Positions 49,954 to 59,251 of a stretch of DNA of 64,000 nucleotides are shown in pieces. The notes beneath the pieces are model-generated. The model was not told where the DNA came from, made no database searches, and worked only from the letters and a program-made list of their open reading frames with translations. Source of the stretch: Elusimicrobia bacterium RIFOXYA2_FULL_47_53. GTDB lineage: Bacteria; Elusimicrobiota; Endomicrobiia; Endomicrobiales; XYA2-FULL-47-53. The DNA is taken from the NCBI GenBank assembly GCA_001800315.1, contig MGVE01000018.1, forward strand, positions 1 to 64,000. The letters are read 5' to 3'. The translations under genes were made by a program, and so were the position numbers. Within the stretch, counting starts at the first letter, position 1; each line of letters starts with the position of its first letter.

Positions 49954-50961
49954 ATGGAAATGATTGAGAGGTTTATTAAAGACGCTAAGAAGCTTAACGG
50001 CAGAATTATTTTTGCCGAAGGCGACGAGGAAAGGACGCTGGATGCCGCGGTAAGGCTCGCGCGCGACGGAGTATGTAAGTGCGCCGTTGTTGCATCCGAC
50101 AGCAAACTTATCACTGAGGCCGCGAAAAAAAAGAGCCTGGACATTTCCTGGGTTGAGGTTATTACTCCAGATACCGCCCTGCTGGACGCGGAGGTTTTGA
50201 AAGCTTTCGCAGCTCATTATATTAAAAAAGGCAGGAGCGAGGCTGAAGCGGCGGCGCTCGCGCTTGAGCCGCTCAATTTCTCGGCTCTCTATGTGAAAAG
50301 CGGAAAAGCCGACGGTTGTGTCGCGGGAGCAAGGTCTTCCACGGCCGATGTTTTAAGGGCCGCGATTTACGGCATTGGCACGGCCGAGGGTACAAAAATA
50401 ATATCTTCGTTTTTTATAATGGTGCCTCCGCAGGGCCATGCCCTGGCAAAAAAGCCTCTGATTTTCGCCGATTGCGCGGTTAATCCGGATCCAGCGCCTT
50501 TGGGCCTTAAGGATATAGCGGTATCAAGCGTGCGCAGTTTCAAGAGCCTGTTTCCTGACGAGAAACCGGTTGTCGCGTTTCTGTCCTTTTCAACCAAGGG
50601 CAGTGCTGAACACAAGATTATTTCCAAGGTCAGGGAAGCCGCCGGCCTGACGAAGGAATATTTTAAGAATGACGCCGATGTAATTGTTGACGGAGAACTT
50701 CAGTTTGACGCCGCTTTTATACCGGCGGTAGGCGCGAAAAAAGCTCCCGGTTCGCCGGCGGCGGGCAAGGCGAACATATATATATTCCCGGACCTTAACG
50801 CGGGCAATATAGGTTACAAGATAACCGAACGGCTCGGCGGATTCAGCGCCATAGGCCCCGTCATACAGGGCCTTGAAAAACCAATGAACGATTTAAGCCG
50901 CGGCTGCTCGGTAGACGACATTTACTATGTGGCCGTAATAGCTCTTCTTAAAAGCCGCTGA
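49954..50961 (+). CDS. pta: Phosphate acetyltransferase
   Basis: 335 residues, the short catalytic form. Motifs: IIFAEGDEERTLDAAVRLARDG, DGCVAGARSSTADVLRAAI, FADCAVNPDPAPLGLKDIAVSS, VDGELQFDAAF and GNIGYKITERLGGFSAIGPVIQGLEKPMNDLSRG. It interconverts acetyl-CoA and acetyl phosphate. No acetate kinase gene is adjacent. Confidence 0.94.
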   Translation: MEMIERFIKDAKKLNGRIIFAEGDEERTLDAAVRLARDGVCKCAVVASDSKLITEAAKKKSLDISWVEVITPDTALLDAEVLKAFAAHYIKKGRSEAEAAALALEPLNFSALYVKSGKADGCVAGARSSTADVLRAAIYGIGTAEGTKIISSFFIMVPPQGHALAKKPLIFADCAVNPDPAPLGLKDIAVSSVRSFKSLFPDEKPVVAFLSFSTKGSAEHKIISKVREAAGLTKEYFKNDADVIVDGELQFDAAFIPAVGAKKAPGSPAAGKANIYIFPDLNAGNIGYKITERLGGFSAIGPVIQGLEKPMNDLSRGCSVDDIYYVAVIALLKSR

Positions 50962-50976
50962 AATAGAGGGCAGCTT

Positions 50977-51396
50977 GTGAAATCTTACCGCAGGGAACTT
51001 TCCTTTAATATACCCCAGAGAACAGGATTTGTTAATATTACCGGAGCTGTGCGCGGCGCCCTTGAGGAAAGCGGAATCAAGGAGGGGCTTTGCCTTGTTA
51101 ACGCGATGCACATAACGGCCAGCGTTTTTATAAACGACAATGAGTCCGGGCTTCATGAGGACTATGCGGAATGGCTTGAACAGCTCGCGCCGCACGAGCC
51201 CGTTTCCAGGTACAGGCATAACCGCACCGGCGAAGATAACGGCGACGCGCACCTAAAACGCCAGATAATGGGAAGAGAAGTCGTGGTGGCGGTAACCGGC
51301 GGGGAACTGGATTTCGGGCCGTGGGAGCAGATATTCTACGGAGAATTTGACGGCAGGCGCAAAAAAAGAGTGTTAATAAAAATTATCGGACAATGA
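50977..51396 (+). CDS. YjbQ family protein (UPF0047)
   Basis: 139 residues, GTG start. [37 protein letters not shown] and [18 protein letters not shown] are the family hallmarks, with conserved histidines that bind metal. Linked to thiamine-phosphate synthase side activity in E. coli, but the true role is uncertain. 15 bases after pta. A T7 stretch lies about 14 bases after its stop. Confidence 0.92.
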   Translation: MKSYRRELSFNIPQRTGFVNITGAVRGALEESGIKEGLCLVNAMHITASVFINDNESGLHEDYAEWLEQLAPHEPVSRYRHNRTGEDNGDAHLKRQIMGREVVVAVTGGELDFGPWEQIFYGEFDGRRKKRVLIKIIGQ

Positions 51397-51428
51397 CGGC
51401 AATTCCGCACTCTTTTTTTATCCGCAAA

Positions 51429-51437
51429 GGGGGGGGG
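51429..51437. repeat. Homopolymeric G9 tract upstream of an outer membrane protein gene
   Basis: Nine consecutive G at 51429-51437, 109 bases before the FadL-like gene. Such tracts slip during replication and can vary promoter spacing. Confidence 0.7.
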
Positions 51438-51545
51438 CGGCTGGTTCCAGAATATTTCAAAGGATGACTAAGCCGGTAGAATGTTTTGAGGGGTTTTCGC
51501 ACGAACGCAGCATGCAGGGATGGAGAATATCCAATGGAGGCTGTG

Positions 51546-52634
51546 ATGAAAAAGTTTTGTTCCGCAGTGCTTGTAGCGTCGGTTATCGCTTCGCTATCCG
51601 CGAATTCATTCGCGATGGGTATCTTTATGCGCCCCGGCGCAAAGGCAAATTGCTCGGGCGGCGCAACCGGAGCGACTTCCGGAGATGTTACCGCGATTTG
51701 TTCAAATCCGGCGGCACTGAGTGTCCTTGAGGGGTCGGGCGTAATGTTCAGCACCTATAATCTTGATCTCGCGGTAAAAGCCTCCGGCGCGATAAACGGC
51801 GACTACAAAGTTTCAGGCCCTATACCGTTTCTGGCCGCTTACCAGTCGTATAACGAATATGTTTTCGCCCTGGGCATATATGTGCCGGGCGGAGCCAGCG
51901 GAAAAGCTGACAATGTGGTGATGCCCACGGCTCTGGGCCTCGCTCCGGTTTCTGTTGAAGGTCAGCAGATGTATATGGCCGCGAACTTTTCTGTTTCAAG
52001 GCAAATTACCGCGAGACTGGCCGCGGGGCTTGGAGTTGATTTTATTTACACCTCACTCATGCAGAAAATGAGCCTGGCCGGCCTGCAGGTTCTTGATACC
52101 AGCGTTAACGGCAACGGCTATGAGTTTAACGGCGGCGTAACTTATAAAATATCCGATAATATCAGGGCCGGCGCTTTCGCGAGAAGCGGGGCGTTGCTGA
52201 GGTTCAAAGATTCCGCCGGAAGCTCCATTATTTATCCCGTTGTTTACGGCGCCGGAGCAGATTTTGAGGTTACAGAAGACCTTAAGCTGTCGGCTGGAGC
52301 GGATATTCATAAGTATTCTTCCTACGCGGACAAGTGGAAAGACATGCCTATGTACCACGCGGGCGCGCTCTATGATGTCAACGAAAAAATTTATGTCGGA
52401 ATGGGGCTTCAGTACGAGCTTTCTGCCGTTTCTCCTGAAGATGTGGCCGTGCCGCTTTTTGACACAAATAAATTCGCTGAAACTATCGTCAGCTTAGGCA
52501 CCGGTTATGATTTCGGGAAATGCAGGGTTAGCCTGCTTTACGCCTACGGATTAAGCGACAAGGTCACCGTTGCCGGCACCGACTATGTTTTTAACGGCGG
52601 AACCTGGGGGCTGGATATCGCTTACAAGTTCTGA
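51546..52634 (+). CDS. FadL/OmpP1-family outer membrane protein
   Basis: 362 residues. Signal peptide to about residue 22 (SANSFA). The N-terminal plug-like region GAKANCSGGATGATSGDVTAICSNPAALSVLEGSG fits the FadL/OMPP1 start (small-residue run, then NPA). A beta-barrel follows, ending TWGLDIAYKF (terminal Phe). It should let hydrophobic compounds pass the outer membrane. RBS GGAGG; earlier in-frame ATGs have none. A G9 tract lies upstream. Confidence 0.85.
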   Translation: MKKFCSAVLVASVIASLSANSFAMGIFMRPGAKANCSGGATGATSGDVTAICSNPAALSVLEGSGVMFSTYNLDLAVKASGAINGDYKVSGPIPFLAAYQSYNEYVFALGIYVPGGASGKADNVVMPTALGLAPVSVEGQQMYMAANFSVSRQITARLAAGLGVDFIYTSLMQKMSLAGLQVLDTSVNGNGYEFNGGVTYKISDNIRAGAFARSGALLRFKDSAGSSIIYPVVYGAGADFEVTEDLKLSAGADIHKYSSYADKWKDMPMYHAGALYDVNEKIYVGMGLQYELSAVSPEDVAVPLFDTNKFAETIVSLGTGYDFGKCRVSLLYAYGLSDKVTVAGTDYVFNGGTWGLDIAYKF

Positions 52635-52659
52635 GAAACCGCCGTCCCCCGCGGCTTGG

Positions 52660-52805
52660 TCCTAATCCTCCAGTAAGGCGGCGCGGTCATTCTGATCTCC
52701 CGCAGGGAGAGAAGAATCTCGCTTTGCCGTCATTCCGGAGAGTTTCTGTCCGGAATCCACAAAACACCGTCGTTCACTTACAACTTAAAACTTATAACTT
52801 GAAAT
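52660..52805. repeat. Dispersed intergenic repeats
   Basis: The 328-base gap 52635-52962 has no gene. It contains TCTCCCGCAGGGAGAGAAG, GAATCTCGC and an altered palindromic unit GTCATTCCGGAGAG / CTGTCCGGAATCCA. An ACTTACAACTTAAAACTTA low-complexity repeat follows, then the promoter listed next. Confidence 0.65.
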
Positions 52806-52888
52806 GTTCAGGGTGACTTTACATGTCCGGTGAAATCTTCACCATCAGGCTCCGGGCGCCATCTGAGGATTATGGTTTTATAATTTCT

Positions 52889-52917
52889 TTGACAAATCTA
52901 ACTTAAAGAGTTAGAAT
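52889..52917 (+). promoter_or_regulatory. Promoter with internal dyad (putative operator) before the DUF4912 gene
   Basis: TTGACA (52889-52894), a 17-base spacer and TAGAAT (52912-52917). The spacer holds the inverted repeat TCTAACT (52897-52903) and AGTTAGA (52909-52915), placed where a repressor would block polymerase. Confidence 0.68.
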
Positions 52918-52962
52918 CTTTACGATACCGAGGCAATAAAGCAGCAGCAGGGGAGGACTTTC

Positions 52963-53829
52963 ATGAGTGAGAATCTGAGTTCAAAATTCAAGGGGGATTC
53001 AATAATTTCCGCGGCCGGCCGCATTACCGGCCTGCCCAGAGGTTACGGCGACACGAAAATTGTGATAATGCCCAGGGATCCGATGTGGTTTTACGCCTAC
53101 TGGGAAGTCTCGTCCGTGGCCCATTCAGAGCTTCGCAAGAAAATCGGCGACGATAAGTACGGCTCAAGCTGCTGGGTCTTAAGAGTCTACGATATCACGG
53201 ACAAAGAGTTTGACGGTTCAAACGCCAATAAGTTTTTTGATATCGCTCTTAACCAGGATTCGGAAAGCTGGTATATAAATGTTACCGAAACCAACCGCGT
53301 GTGGTGCGTTGATATAGGCGTTGTGACGCCGGACGGCCGGTTTATCGCCGTCGCCCGTTCCAATGTGCTGGCTCTTCCGAGGCACGGAGTTTCCACTATT
53401 ACCGACGAACAGTGGGCAATGCTCCAGCAGGAGTTTGAAAAACTTCTCAAACTTTCGGGAGTGGACAAAATAGGAAGAAGTTCTTTTGATTTAACCAAAC
53501 TTATGCGCGAGCGCTGGGAGGAGATTCTTTCCGTTTCCATGCCGAGCTCTCACATGGGCGCGAGTTCCTGGAAGAAAGCTCCCGGCGGAGAAGTAAAAGC
53601 CAAGGACTTCTGGCTTAAAGCCGACACCGAGCTTATTGTTTACGGCGCGACCGAGCCCGACGCCACATTAAAGGTGCAGGGCCAGAAGGTCACCTTAAGG
53701 CCGGACGGTTCTTTCGCCCTTAGATTTTACCTTCCGGACGGCGAGCAGGAATACCCCATAGAGGCGACCTCTTCCGACGGAACAATGCACAGGCATATTA
53801 CTTTTGTCGTAAGAAGGGATACGAAATAA
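52963..53829 (+). CDS. DUF4912 domain protein
   Basis: 288 residues. The DUF4912 core reads VIMPRDPMWFYAYWEVSSVAHSELRKK, then SCWVLRVYDIT, WYINVTETNRVWCVDIGVVTPDGRFIAVARSN. A C-terminal beta-rich segment (ELIVYGATEPDATLKVQGQKVTLRPDGSFALRF) looks like an Ig-like or transglutaminase-linked repeat. Function not known; in many candidate phyla it sits directly before a GH57 gene, as here, hinting at a role with alpha-glucans. RBS GGGGAGGA. Confidence 0.85.
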   Translation: MSENLSSKFKGDSIISAAGRITGLPRGYGDTKIVIMPRDPMWFYAYWEVSSVAHSELRKKIGDDKYGSSCWVLRVYDITDKEFDGSNANKFFDIALNQDSESWYINVTETNRVWCVDIGVVTPDGRFIAVARSNVLALPRHGVSTITDEQWAMLQQEFEKLLKLSGVDKIGRSSFDLTKLMRERWEEILSVSMPSSHMGASSWKKAPGGEVKAKDFWLKADTELIVYGATEPDATLKVQGQKVTLRPDGSFALRFYLPDGEQEYPIEATSSDGTMHRHITFVVRRDTK

Positions 53830-53874
53830 TTTCCATAATCATGACGGACCAGGCTAATAGATTAAATAATTGCG

Positions 53875-53905
53875 CCACGGAGTCTCGCTGGATTCCGTGG
53901 TTTTT
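53875..53905 (+). terminator. Intrinsic terminator between DUF4912 and GH57 genes
   Basis: CCACGGA and TCCGTGG around a 12-base loop, then T5. It would end or attenuate the transcript before the GH57 gene. Confidence 0.72.
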
Positions 53906-53935
53906 GCTGTATAAAAAGCAAGGGCGGGTATTTTA

Positions 53936-55528
53936 ATGGAACCGAAAGGCTATTGGTGTCTTCAGCTTCACGCTCATCTGCCGTATGTCAGGCATCCGGA
54001 ATTTCCGGACTTTCTTGAAGAGGACTGGCTTTATGAGGCCATAACCGAGACTTACCTCCCGATATTGTCTATGATGGAAAAATTCATGGACGAGGGGGTT
54101 GATTTCAGGCTTACCATGAGCATAACCCCTCCTCTGGCGGGAATGCTTTCCGATTCGCTTCTCCAAAGCCGTTACTACAATAAGCTCGGGAAACTTATTG
54201 AGCTTTCGGAAAAAGAGATCTGGAGAACGAAAAATCAGCCCTTTTATGAAACCGCGCAAATGTACGACAGGCAGCTGAAAGAATGCCGCCGCCTCTGGGA
54301 AAAATATCACGGCAATATACTAAACGGTTTTAAAAATCTTCAGGACTCCGGAAAACTTGAGATAATCACCTGCTGCGCGACTCACGGTTTTCTCCCGCTG
54401 GAAGTAAACAGCCCGGCGGCAAGAGCCCAGGTGCGCATAGCCGCGCAGGATTACGAAAGACATTTCGGCAGAAGGCCGCGGGGTATATGGCTTTCCGAGT
54501 GCGCCTACACTCCGGGCATTGACGCCATACTTAAAAAAGAGGGAATAAAGTTTTTCTTTCTGGAAGCGCACGGCATATTGTATGCCACTCCGAGGCCGCG
54601 CTTCGGCGTCTTCGCGCCGGTTTACTGCCCTTCGGGCGTAGCGGCTTTTGGAAGGGATATGGAAACGGCTCACCAGGTATGGAGCGCCGACACCGGGTAC
54701 CCGGGCGACCCGGATTACCGCGAGTTTTACAGGGATTTAGGCTACGACCTTGAATATGATTACATTAAGCCTTATCTTCACGAAGACGGAGTCAGAAGAA
54801 ATATAGGCCTTAAATACCACAGGATAACAGGCAAGGTTTCCCTAAGCGAGAAACAGCCTTACAACCCGCAATGGGCCGACAACAAGGCCGCGATGCACGC
54901 CGGAAACTTTCTTTTTAACAGGGAGAAGCAGGCTCAATACCTCTCGGAAGTGCTCGGCAGGACGCCTCTGGTTGTTTCAATGTACGATGCCGAGCTTTAC
55001 GGGCACTGGTGGTTTGAGGGCCCCAACTTTTTAAATTATCTTTTCAGAAAAATCCATTACGATCAGAATACCATTAAAACCATAACTCCTTCGGAATACC
55101 TTGAGAAATTTCCGAAAAACCAGGTTGTGACTCCGGCGGCCTCGTCGTGGGGGGACAAGGGCTACTACGAGGTCTGGCTTAACGGATCCAACGACTGGAT
55201 ATACCGCCATCTCCACAAAGCTTCGGAACGCATGGTGGAACTCGCGCGGGAAAATCCTTCCGCCGACGGCCTCAGAAGAAGGGCTTTAAACCAGGCCGCC
55301 AGAGAGCTGATTCTGGCGCAGTCTTCCGACTGGGCTTTTATTATGACCACAAAAACCATGGTGGAGTACGCCGAAAAACGCACGCGCGAACATCTCTCCA
55401 ATTTCACGGCGATTTTTGAACAGGTAAAGCGTTCTCAGATAGACGAGGGCTATATCGGAAATCTTGAATACAGGAATAATATTTTCCCGGGCATAGATTA
55501 TGCCGCTTACAATCCGGAGGTTAAGTGA
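53936..55528 (+). CDS. GH57 glycoside hydrolase (DUF1957), probable alpha-glucan branching enzyme
   Basis: 530 residues. GH57 motifs: LHAHLPYVRHPE near 11-22, nucleophile Glu188 in GIWLSECAYTPG, and acid/base Asp351 in VSMYDAELYGHWWFEGP. A helical C-terminal domain carries TPAASSWGDKGYYEVWLNGSNDWIYRHLHKA. This matches the GH57/DUF1957 branching enzymes. With the GH13 GlgB at 41.4 kb the organism has two candidate branching enzymes. It overlaps the next gene by 4 bases. Confidence 0.92.
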   Translation: MEPKGYWCLQLHAHLPYVRHPEFPDFLEEDWLYEAITETYLPILSMMEKFMDEGVDFRLTMSITPPLAGMLSDSLLQSRYYNKLGKLIELSEKEIWRTKNQPFYETAQMYDRQLKECRRLWEKYHGNILNGFKNLQDSGKLEIITCCATHGFLPLEVNSPAARAQVRIAAQDYERHFGRRPRGIWLSECAYTPGIDAILKKEGIKFFFLEAHGILYATPRPRFGVFAPVYCPSGVAAFGRDMETAHQVWSADTGYPGDPDYREFYRDLGYDLEYDYIKPYLHEDGVRRNIGLKYHRITGKVSLSEKQPYNPQWADNKAAMHAGNFLFNREKQAQYLSEVLGRTPLVVSMYDAELYGHWWFEGPNFLNYLFRKIHYDQNTIKTITPSEYLEKFPKNQVVTPAASSWGDKGYYEVWLNGSNDWIYRHLHKASERMVELARENPSADGLRRRALNQAARELILAQSSDWAFIMTTKTMVEYAEKRTREHLSNFTAIFEQVKRSQIDEGYIGNLEYRNNIFPGIDYAAYNPEVK

Positions 55529-56100
55529 TCAGGATTACAAGATTTCACTTAATTGTAATCGGCCTGGCGCTGTTTCTCGGCGGAGTGTATTTGTACCAGA
55601 TGCACATGGAAAAGATGAAACAGGAAGAAATCCTTTCAATTGAGCGGCAGAAAGCGATTGTCCGCGCTAAGTATGAAGAGGAAAGAAGGCGCCAGCTGGA
55701 ACTTGAGAGAAAGGAGTACCTGGCGGTTGAGGCGGTTGCCATAGCGGGCGAGTACTGGCTGATGGCCAAAAAACAGGGCAAGGATATCTCTCTCGGTCAG
55801 GAAACGCTCAGAAACGCCAAGGAAAACCTGGCGCAGAGGCAGTTTGATCCCGCTTACGGCCTGGCGATAAAATCCATAGCGGAATTTAAGTCGGCAAAAT
55901 CAAAAGATATTTTCTACACCGTAAAACGCGGCGACTCTCTCTGGGGTATCGCCGCCATGGCGATCCATTACAGCGACGGCAGAAGATGGCCCGTTATATG
56001 GAAAGCGAACAAAGAAAAAATACGCAGCCGCAGGCTGATATACGCCAAACAGGTTCTTCTTATTCCAAGGATTGAAATCAACGGAGAACTCAGGCCTTAA
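55525..56100 (+). CDS. Membrane-anchored LysM protein
   Basis: 191 residues, GTG start overlapping the GH57 stop (GTGA). One TM segment (LIVIGLALFLGGVYLYQM), a charged coiled-coil (about 28-65, EEERRRQLELERKEYL), then a linker helix. A single C-terminal LysM (about 128-180: YTVKRGDSLWGIAAMAIHYSDGRRWPVIWKANKEKI) follows, of the YgaU/tail-type form. Likely binds peptidoglycan from the periplasmic side. Confidence 0.85.
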   Translation: MIRITRFHLIVIGLALFLGGVYLYQMHMEKMKQEEILSIERQKAIVRAKYEEERRRQLELERKEYLAVEAVAIAGEYWLMAKKQGKDISLGQETLRNAKENLAQRQFDPAYGLAIKSIAEFKSAKSKDIFYTVKRGDSLWGIAAMAIHYSDGRRWPVIWKANKEKIRSRRLIYAKQVLLIPRIEINGELRP

Positions 56101-56162
56101 ACGCCCCCTCTTTTCATTAGCTGAACTCCCCTGTTTTACGCCGTTTATAACCCAAAAACCCC

Positions 56163-56191
56163 TTGACTTAATAATTGATTTTTGCTATTTT
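56163..56191 (+). promoter_or_regulatory. Promoter of the HD-GYP gene
   Basis: TTGACT (56163-56168), a 17-base spacer and TATTTT (56186-56191), 50 bases before the start codon. Confidence 0.5.
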
Positions 56192-56241
56192 AATCATGTC
56201 GGTCAGGGCGCCCAAAATCATAACTTGCCCGCCTAATAAAA

Positions 56242-57522
56242 ATGCCAATACTTTCTCTTGAAGAGCTGCTTCTCGCGCTGTTAATAATTGTGTTTTTTTT
56301 CATTTGGTTTTTTATGCGCAGGGAAGCGCGCCTTTCGCAAAAAAGGGAACAGGAATATTCCAGAAAATTAAAAGACATGCAGCTGCAGCTGCAGTCTTAT
56401 ATAGCCGATCTTGACAGCCTTATCGTGATGCTCGTCGGTATACACGAATTCGGCATGACGGCCACGGGCATAGTGTCAAAAGACGAGCTTGCCAGTTCCA
56501 TAGTCAATTCCGCCTGTAAACTCATGCGTTCCGATACAGGGTCTCTGATGATTTTAAACCACGAGACCAACGAACTGGTTATAGCGGCCTCCAGGGGATT
56601 GGCGCCCGATATTGTGGACGCTACCAGAATTAAGGTCGGAGAAGGCATAGCGGGGCGGGTCGCTCAGAGCGGCCGGCCTATTTTTGTGGAAGACATTGAA
56701 ACGGATATCAGGTTTATGCGGGTATCCAGTATAAGGTATCCGTCCAAGTCCTTTATTTCCGTTCCTCTCCGCCTTAAAGACAGGATACTGGGAGTGTTAA
56801 ATATCAGTTCCTCGGATTCAGACCGGCAGTTTGAGGAAAGAGATGTCAGGCTCATGACGATTTTAGCCGACCAGGCCGCCATAACCCTTGAAAATATTGA
56901 TCTTTACGGAAATCTGCAGCACTTTTACCTTGAGATGGTGCAGACGCTGGCCAGGGCGATAGACGCCAAGGATTCCTATACCCATGACCACGCCGACCGC
57001 GCCCGCAGATACGCCCGCAGAATCGGAAAGAAGCTGGGCCTGCCGGAGGTAATGATACGCCATATTGAGTACGCGGCTCTGATGCATGACATCGGCAAGA
57101 TAGGCATTGACGAGAACATTCTGCATAAAGCAGGCAAGCTTACCGATGAGGAGAGGTCCATAATAAAAAAACATCCGGCGATAGGCAACAGGATTATCGC
57201 CCCGGTCGCCTTCCTTTCTCCCGTGGCTCCGATGGTGCTGTACCATCAGGAATGGTATAACGGTCAGGGTTATCCCGAAGGCCTGGCCGGCGAAGAGATA
57301 CCGCTGGGAGCCAGAATTGTGGCCGTGATTGACGCTTTTGACGCTATAACATCCGACAGGCCGTACAGGAAGGCTCTTTCAAGAGAGATAGCCATTGAAG
57401 AAATAAAAAAGGGCGCCGGCAGCCAGTTTGACCCTAAAGTGGCAGAGGCGTTTATTGAGGCGTTGTCTGAAGAAAACTCCGCTCCGGATAACGCGGGCAG
57501 CCACGGCGCGAAAGAGAATTAA
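56242..57522 (+). CDS. GAF / HD-GYP phosphodiesterase, membrane-bound
   Basis: 426 residues. N-terminal TM (about 5-27) and short coiled-coil, GAF sensor domain (about 60-215, GEGIAGRVAQSGRPIFVEDIE), then HD-GYP domain (about 235-410). That domain has YTHDHADRARRYA, LMHDIGKIGI (HD pair), KKHPAIGNRI, YHQEWYNGQGYPEGLAGEEIP (the HHExxDGxGYP form with Gln-Glu and Asn changes) and DAFDAITSDRPYRKA. Should degrade cyclic di-GMP or a related signal. The second His of HHE is Gln here, which may alter the metal site. Stop and rsmI start overlap by one base. Confidence 0.9.
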   Translation: MPILSLEELLLALLIIVFFFIWFFMRREARLSQKREQEYSRKLKDMQLQLQSYIADLDSLIVMLVGIHEFGMTATGIVSKDELASSIVNSACKLMRSDTGSLMILNHETNELVIAASRGLAPDIVDATRIKVGEGIAGRVAQSGRPIFVEDIETDIRFMRVSSIRYPSKSFISVPLRLKDRILGVLNISSSDSDRQFEERDVRLMTILADQAAITLENIDLYGNLQHFYLEMVQTLARAIDAKDSYTHDHADRARRYARRIGKKLGLPEVMIRHIEYAALMHDIGKIGIDENILHKAGKLTDEERSIIKKHPAIGNRIIAPVAFLSPVAPMVLYHQEWYNGQGYPEGLAGEEIPLGARIVAVIDAFDAITSDRPYRKALSREIAIEEIKKGAGSQFDPKVAEAFIEALSEENSAPDNAGSHGAKEN

Positions 57523-58220
57523 TGGGAACGCTTTATATTGTTCCAACGCCCATAGGGAATCTTGACGATATCACTATCCGGGCTTTAAATGTTCTTAAGT
57601 CGGTGGATTTTATTGCCTGCGAAGACACGCGCCACAGCGCGAAACTTTTAAACCATTTCGGCATAAAGAAGCCCCTTTTGAGTTTTTATTCCTACAACCA
57701 GTCAAACAGGGCTCCGCAGATAATAAAAGAGCTCAGCCTGGGAAAAAACGCGGCGCTTATTTCTGACAGCGGCACGCCCTGTATATCGGACCCGGGGTTC
57801 TATCTGGTAAACGAAGCTATCGCCGGCGGCATAAATATAGTTCCTCTGCCGGGGCCGAGCGCGGTTTTAACGGCGCTGGTGGCTTCAGGGCTTCCGACGG
57901 AGAATTTTGTTTTTCTGGGTTTCTTAAAAAGAAAACCCGGCAAACTTAAAAAAGAACTCAAACAGGCCGCGCTTGCGGGCGCGACGGTGGTATTCTATGA
58001 ATCGCCGCACAGGCTGAAAAAAACGCTGGGCCTGCTTTTAGATGTTTTCGGTTCACAATCGCGGGTCGCGGTGGCAAGAGAGCTTACGAAAAAATTTGAG
58101 GAATTTGTGCGCGGCACGCTGGGAGAAGTCGCCGAAATATTCAATAACAGGGAAATTCTCGGGGAATTCGTGGTAATGGTCTCTCCCGAAAATAACGCAA
58201 CGGAGAAAGATAATGAGTAA
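57522..58220 (+). CDS. rsmI: 16S rRNA (cytidine-2'-O)-methyltransferase RsmI
   Basis: 232 residues. LYIVPTPIGNLDDITIRALNVLKSVDFIACEDTRHS, SDSGTPCISDPG and FYESPHRLKKTL are the RsmI signatures. It methylates C1402 of 16S rRNA with SAM. Its 3' end overlaps argC by 8 bases. Confidence 0.95.
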   Translation: MGTLYIVPTPIGNLDDITIRALNVLKSVDFIACEDTRHSAKLLNHFGIKKPLLSFYSYNQSNRAPQIIKELSLGKNAALISDSGTPCISDPGFYLVNEAIAGGINIVPLPGPSAVLTALVASGLPTENFVFLGFLKRKPGKLKKELKQAALAGATVVFYESPHRLKKTLGLLLDVFGSQSRVAVARELTKKFEEFVRGTLGEVAEIFNNREILGEFVVMVSPENNATEKDNE

Positions 58221-59238
58221 GCTTAAGGCAGCCATAGTCGGAATAACCGGATATACCGGCGAAGAGTTGCTTAAAATACTTTTAAGACACCCCGGGGTTG
58301 AAGTCTCGGTTGTGGCCGGAAGAAGCAGTTCCGAAAACAAGCCCGTCAAGGAGCTCTATCCTTCTATCGGCGAAACTTCGCTGGTCTGCGAGAACCTTGA
58401 CATTGACTCCGTCGCGAAGCGGGCCGATGTCGTATTTCTCGCTCTGCCTCATAAAGTATCCTTTGAGATAGCGCCGAAGTTCCTGGAGAAAGGCGCGCGG
58501 GTTGTTGACCTCTCGGCAGATTTCAGGCTGGAGAGCGCCGAGGTTTACGAGAAGTGGTATGGCGAAAAACACACGGCGCCGGCACACCTGAAAAAAGCCG
58601 TTTACGGCTTGCCGGAGCTCTACAGAGCTAAAATAAAAAACGCCTCTCTGGTGGCAAACCCCGGCTGTTATCCTACGACGATAATCCTCGGGCTTTTGCC
58701 GGTATTAAAAGAGGGACTGATTGATCTTTCTTCAGTAATTTCAGATTCCAAAAGCGGAATTTCAGGCGCCGGAAGAAAAACCGTGGCCGAATATTACTCC
58801 TCCGAGCACCCTAACCTGAGGGCCTACAACATTGCCGGCGCCCACAGGCATATTCCCGAAATAGAACAGGAGCTTTCCAAGATCGTCGGAAAAGATATCG
58901 CCATAACTTTTACTCCCCATATTTTTCCGGAAGAAAGGGGCATGCTTTCTTCCATATACTCCAATTTAAAGAAAAAAATATCAACCGCCGAAGCGGTGCA
59001 GCTGTATAAGGAATTTTATTCAAGGGAGCCTTTTGTGGAAGTGCTAAGCGAAGGCAAGCTCCCGGGGATAAGGGATGTCGTGAACACCAATTACTGCAGG
59101 ATAGGCCTTAAGGTAGACGAAAGGACCGGCAGGTTAGTGGTAATATCCGTAATAGACAATCTTTTAAAAGGGGCTTCCGGCCAGGCGGTGCAGAATATGA
59201 ACATCATGTTCGGCATTGACGAGAAAACCGGGCTCTAA
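58213..59238 (+). CDS. argC: N-acetyl-gamma-glutamyl-phosphate reductase
   Basis: 341 residues. NADP-binding GITGYTGEELLKILLRHPGVEV, catalytic cysteine in NPGCYPTT and the later histidine region AGAHRHIPEIEQEL. Third step of arginine/ornithine synthesis. Pairs with argJ 13 bases downstream; argB, argD and the rest are not in the window. Confidence 0.95.
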   Translation: MSKLKAAIVGITGYTGEELLKILLRHPGVEVSVVAGRSSSENKPVKELYPSIGETSLVCENLDIDSVAKRADVVFLALPHKVSFEIAPKFLEKGARVVDLSADFRLESAEVYEKWYGEKHTAPAHLKKAVYGLPELYRAKIKNASLVANPGCYPTTIILGLLPVLKEGLIDLSSVISDSKSGISGAGRKTVAEYYSSEHPNLRAYNIAGAHRHIPEIEQELSKIVGKDIAITFTPHIFPEERGMLSSIYSNLKKKISTAEAVQLYKEFYSREPFVEVLSEGKLPGIRDVVNTNYCRIGLKVDERTGRLVVISVIDNLLKGASGQAVQNMNIMFGIDEKTGL

Positions 59239-59251
59239 GAAAGGGAAAACA

